64,000 nt of DNA from Bisporella sp. PMI_857 (Eukaryota; Ascomycota; Leotiomycetes; Helotiales; Helotiaceae): positions 496,001 through 560,000 of the forward strand of contig JAJSPD010000002.1 of the NCBI GenBank assembly GCA_021307315.1. The letters are read 5' to 3'. A program made the position numbers and the translations under genes. Shown piece after piece: positions 60,122 to 64,000 of this stretch. The notes beneath the pieces were generated by a model that was not told the origin of the DNA, searched no databases, and saw nothing but the letters and a program-made list of their open reading frames with translations. Within the stretch, counting starts at the first letter, position 1. Each line of letters starts with the position of its first letter.

Positions 60122-63100
60122 ATGGGAGGAGTCCGGCCACCATGGCGGTGGGTGACTCTGCTCGCAGCGGGCAGAGTCGTACAAGCGAGCACCGACTTCT
60201 CGACGACTAGCGGAATTGCGGACTGGGATCAATCAGACTGGAGCTTGACTGCTAACACATATATTCCTGCACAGTATCAAGCTCGGGTCTCGTTGGCGAA
60301 TGGGTCAGTGACTCCGATTGAATGAGATGCTGTAAGACTAACATCTTTAGCTATGTTGGAGCATCATTAGCAGCTGCCGGGCCATTTTTCGAGAAAGACA
60401 TCAACCAAACAGATCCAGACGGTGTGAAGCCTTCCAATGGCTGGCCACTCTTCGACGAGAGGGTATCTTTCAGTACCATCGCCGGTTAGTAATCCAGCAT
60501 CCTGCATTCACTGATATCTTTAGATTGGGCAAAAGCTGATGCATATGTAAAGGATTTTACGACCTGCAACCAAACGGGACTGGCACGAATTATCCTTGGC
60601 TCAATCAATACGGCTGGGAGTCATTCATCAGCGGTATTCCTCACTCCACCGGCATTATATTTGCATTCGGTGAAAATTATCTCGATGCTACAGCAAGTAA
60701 TACTACCATCTCCAACTTTGCCCAGAAGCTTTCCTTCAAGACTGGTGTCGGAGAATGGGCGTATACATGGACACCTGCAGAGTCGCAGACTTCATTCAAC
60801 GTCACTTACTCGACCATCTTCAGCAGAAAGCGACCCAATGTGATTGCTGTAACAGCAAGCATTACACCATCAGCCGATATAAACGGCACTGTGACTGATC
60901 TAATAGATGGACGGAGCGCTCTCAGAACATATCTAGATAAGAAGGGGCTTGATGATGAAAGCTCGATTATTTACAGCTCGGTGCACCCATGGGGTCGAGA
61001 TAATGTTACTGCCTATGTGCAATCCGGTGTCAATTTCACCAATGCATACACAGACACAGCCTCGAGAGGAGAGGCACGTGGACCGTTTGTCAGCACCGAT
61101 GAATCAACTATTGGGCAGACTTTCAACATTAGCTTGAAGGCAGGCCAAACTGCTACATTCTACAAATATGTCGGAGTGGCCTCAAATGACAAGTTTCCTC
61201 GTGCAGAAGCGACTGCTTCGGAAGCGCAGGCTCAAGCTTTGGAAGATGGCTGGGATACTCTGTTGGCTGAGCACATTGTCGCATGGGGTGAGATCATGAC
61301 CGAGACAAGTGTTGACAATTTCACGGATCCAGCGACTGGCAAACTACCAGATGATGAGACCATCAAAAGTCTCCAAATAGCATCTGTAGCAAATACATTC
61401 TACCTACTAGAGAATATTCAGGCTGACGGAAGTGGTCTGAATGACTGGAGTATTTCTGTAGGTGGTTTATCGTCTGATTCATATGCTGGGCTCGTCTTTT
61501 GGGATGCGGATTATTGGATGTCACCGGGTCTCAACTTAGCTTCTCCTGGATACGCAAAACAAATTAGCAACTTCCGCTTAAAGCAGTACGATCAAGCTCT
61601 TGCTAATGCAGAGTTCAATGGCTGGCCAAACGGAAGCGCTCTGTACTCTTGGACATCTGGAGGATTTGGCAACTGTACCGGAACAGGACCTTGCGTTGAT
61701 TATCAATACCATCTCAACCACGATATTGCTTTCAATCTTTTGCAGCAATATAACATCACTAATAATGCTACATGGTTTTATGATGGTCCAGCCGACATCA
61801 TTGAATCTGTAGCTATCATGTCTTCGCATCTTCTTAAATATAACGCCACAACAGAGACGTATTGGATCTTGAACGCAACTGATCCTGATGAGTACGCAAA
61901 CAATGTCAATAATACGGCATTCACGATCGCATCAGCTGCAGAGATCTTACGACAAGGTAATTGGCTGAGAAGTATTCAGGGTGCAGAGACGAACGAGACT
62001 TGGGAAGAACAGGCAGAGAATATTGCATTCTTGAGTGCTGAAAGTAATATTACGCTAGAATTCCAAGGCATGAACAATTCAGCTGCTGTCAAACAGGTAA
62101 CATTATTCAAAAGAAAAATCTGGGCCAATTGACTAACTTACTTGAACAGGCAGATATTGTGCTATTGACATACCCCCTGGATTACAATGACGATTATAGT
62201 CATGAAGAGAAGCTGCTCGACTTAGACTACTACGCAAACCGACAAAGTCCCAATGGGCCGGCAATGACTTACTCCATCTTTGCCATAAACGCAAATGCTC
62301 TTTCGCCTTCCGGTTGCTCCGCACATACCTATACTCTCAACGGATTTCTTCCATACCTGCGTGCCCCATGGTATCAGTTCTCCGAGCAGGCAGTCGACGA
62401 TATAAACCTCAATGGCGATACGAAGCCAGCGTTCCCCTTCCTGACAGGCCACGGTGGGGCTAATCAGGTTGTGCCATTTGGATTTCTCGGTATTCGTACA
62501 GACCAGCCAGCTCTTTACATCAGCCCCTCGCTCCCGCCGCAAATTCCTTTCGTCACAGTCCGCACATTCTATTACGGTGGTGCTACACTATCAGCTTACT
62601 TAAACAGTACACACACAACCATCTCTCGCATCACAACTCCAGCGTCTGCGAATCTCGAAGATAAATACGCAAACACAACGCTTCCATTCATCCTCGGTAG
62701 TCCAGGAGATTCAAACACAACATCATATTCTTTGGCCATCAATCAAACAGTAACTGTTCCAAATAGGCTCTACTGGCAGAACCTTACCGACCCAGGAAAT
62801 CTTTTGCAATGTTTGCCTGTAACGAGTGAAGACCCGTACCAAGCCGGCCAATTCCCCGTCGCCGCAATCGACGGTGCGACATCCACACGCTGGCAGCCTT
62901 ATACCAACGAATCCGCCAGCCTCCTCGTAAACATGTCCACTGTCCCTTACTCTCCCGTTTCAGGCATAAAATTCGACTGGGGCAAGCGACCCCCAGGGCG
63001 GCCGTCGTTTACCTCGGTAACACAACAGACGGAGAAGTGCTCTACGATACGACGACAGTCATCCGAGTGGACAACATCACGATCAGCTTGCCGTACGATG

Positions 63101-63285
63101 CGGAGTATTCCGCAAGCGAGGAGGGGAGCCTGGTGGAACCTGTGCAGGGCAATACCACTATATTGAGCGTGCAAGGAGGTGCGTGGAGTGGAAAATATGC
63201 GCGGTTGGTGATCGAGGGGTGTTTTGAGGAAGATGGAAAGGGGGCCACGGTTGGGGAGTTTGTACTTTTAGGCGTGGGGAGCTGA
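60122..63285 (+). CDS. Secreted/vacuolar acid trehalase, GH65 (frameshifted near the 3' end)
   Basis: GH65 acid trehalase of the Ath1/TreA type, hydrolysing extracellular or vacuolar trehalose to glucose. Exons are 60122-60303, 60351-60484, 60553-62096 and 62150-63285. Signal peptide region: MGGVRPPWRWVTLLAAGRVV. Landmarks are YQARVSLANGYVGASLAAAG, PNVIAVTASITPSADINGT, GLVFWDADYWMSPGLNLASP, SWTSGGFGNCTGTGPCVDYQ and NATDPDEYANNVNNTAFTIA. Many N-glycosylation sequons mark it as secreted. In the C5 tract 62990-62994 the frame breaks: the expected beta-domain continuation (AAVVYLGNTTDGEVLYDTTT to the stop at 63285) is in another frame. One missing base accounts for it and gives whole codons, about 998 aa. 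The segment after GPC reads VDYQYH; an acidic residue may be expected there in the active site. Confidence 0.9.
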
Positions 63286-64000
63286 AGGGAGGGAAGTTAA
63301 AGCAATTGTGAATTCCTATGAACCAAGGAGACAAATGTTTGTTTTAATGAAATGACTGGATAGCCAATCTGCCTGTTGCATTGCCCGTCTCCAGTAAACA
63401 ACACCCTGTGATTTTTGCTACTCGGAGTTTTCTTTGCGCGCCTGCAATCTGCAAATGTATCAATTCGGCTTCGGTGCATTGTAAAGCCAATAGCCTGGAC
63501 CCCAAAGTCCCGGTTCCCAGGTCAAGAAATCATATCTCAGACTCCCACACGATCAGAGTTCTGAATTTTCTGGCTTCTACTTCCCGTCGCACGTCTTCAT
63601 TCTGACAAATGTTCTGGCAGAGCCTCGTACATAATCCGACGTACATGCCCTAAGCCAGTCGGTCATCGGCTTGCCCATCCAGTCAGAGTCCTTAGATTCC
63701 TCGATCTCGGCGAACCAGCGGCTAGGCTTTGCGGCTTTGAAGGGTTTGTTGCGTACTCATGGTTTGCTTAACATTCTGCAACTCCGCTCCACGCTCTGGC
63801 ATATCCGATAAATTGCGAATCCCCATGCCAAAAACCCCTTATGGTTCTCGCTTAGTTCGAGGATGGTCAGCTGACAATAAGCATGCTAGATAGCGGAGCT
63901 CCATGCAAATGCCCAAGTCATATGCAGTGATATTTCACTGAATTCGGTCTGTAGGTAGTTGTCATCTCGTACAGGATAGCTCCAAGGCTGTTCGTAAACT
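63286..64000. other. Window end, no intact gene
   Basis: 3' flank of the trehalase gene, then the interrupted minus-strand frame listed separately. Confidence 0.5.
63577..63999 (-). pseudogene. Possible interrupted coding frame running in from the window edge
   Basis: One minus-strand frame from 63999 to a stop at 63577-63579 reads like protein (for example PWSYPVRDDNYLQTEFSEIS and SRWFAEIEESKDSDWMGKPM) but is broken by TAG at 63886-63888 and TGA at 63757-63759. Both could come from C-to-T changes (CAG, CGA). I found no good introns that remove them. The family is not recognised and the 5' part is outside the window. About 140 codons with only two internal stops is somewhat fewer than chance, so this is suggestive only. 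Confidence 0.28.

Noticed and set aside
1..64000. tRNA, rRNA, CRISPR or prokaryote-type operons
   Set aside because: No tRNA-like B-box with matching arms, no rRNA sequence and no spaced direct repeats were seen by eye. The intron-rich genes show a eukaryotic nuclear origin.

Overview
The window looks like nuclear DNA of a filamentous ascomycete (Pezizomycotina). A helotialean/leotiomycete placement is a guess from the style of the proteins and is not proven here. The evidence is short GT-AG introns (mostly 46-60 nt), monocistronic genes on both strands, Zn2Cys6 and ATF/CREB bZIP regulators, GPI wall proteins, fungal GH5 and GH65 secreted hydrolases, and AzgA/Mep2-type transporters. I rebuilt splice structures by hand. 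For every multi-exon gene given joined coordinates, the exon lengths add up to whole codons, except two genes that are each exactly one base short.

Layout: 1-1543 (-) ATF/CREB bZIP factor, cut by the window edge; 2982-4132 (-) GST-like protein; 4857-7127 (-) Mpp10; 9152-11999 (+) C2-domain Inn1/Fic1-like cytokinesis protein; 12.0-14.4 kb gene-poor; 14419-16811 (+) dynamin-like GTPase; 17380-18978 (-) peroxisomal AMP-ligase with a frameshift; 19.7-21.2 kb (-) fragments of a decayed secreted-protein gene; 22489-23955 (-) Ecm33-like GPI wall protein; 26328-27344 (-) prenyltransferase-alpha-repeat protein, head-to-head with GET1 at 27604-28380 (+); 28914-30015 (+) fungal membrane protein; 32121-33708 (-) secreted GH5 mannanase with CBM1; 36661-38073 (-) secreted FAD oxidoreductase, divergent from a Zn2Cys6 factor at 38759-41176 (+); 42156-44218 (-) AzgA-type purine permease; 46874-48731 (-) Mep2-type ammonium transporter; 48.7-54.0 kb gene-poor, with a 152-bp MITE and a probable dead small-secreted-protein gene; 54040-55200 (+) secreted protein of unknown function; 55539-56174 (-) DUF985 cupin; 57093-59267 (+) ArfGAP-UBA protein; 60122-63285 (+) acid trehalase with a frameshift; 63.6-64.0 kb (-) an unassigned interrupted reading frame.

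Most genes are housekeeping (ribosome biogenesis, tail-anchored protein insertion, Arf trafficking, cytokinesis, wall) or nutrient acquisition (mannan, trehalose, purines, ammonium). No biosynthetic cluster, CRISPR array or tRNA was seen. The purine and ammonium transporters are adjacent and carry HGATAR (GATA-factor) sites upstream, which fits nitrogen-repressible control.

The most notable observations are: a near-perfect 43-bp terminal-inverted-repeat MITE with TA flanks at 49738-49889; two otherwise intact genes that each lack one base in a C5 tract; a small cysteine-rich secreted ORF whose second codon is TAG; and a GC jump inside the last exon of the dynamin gene.
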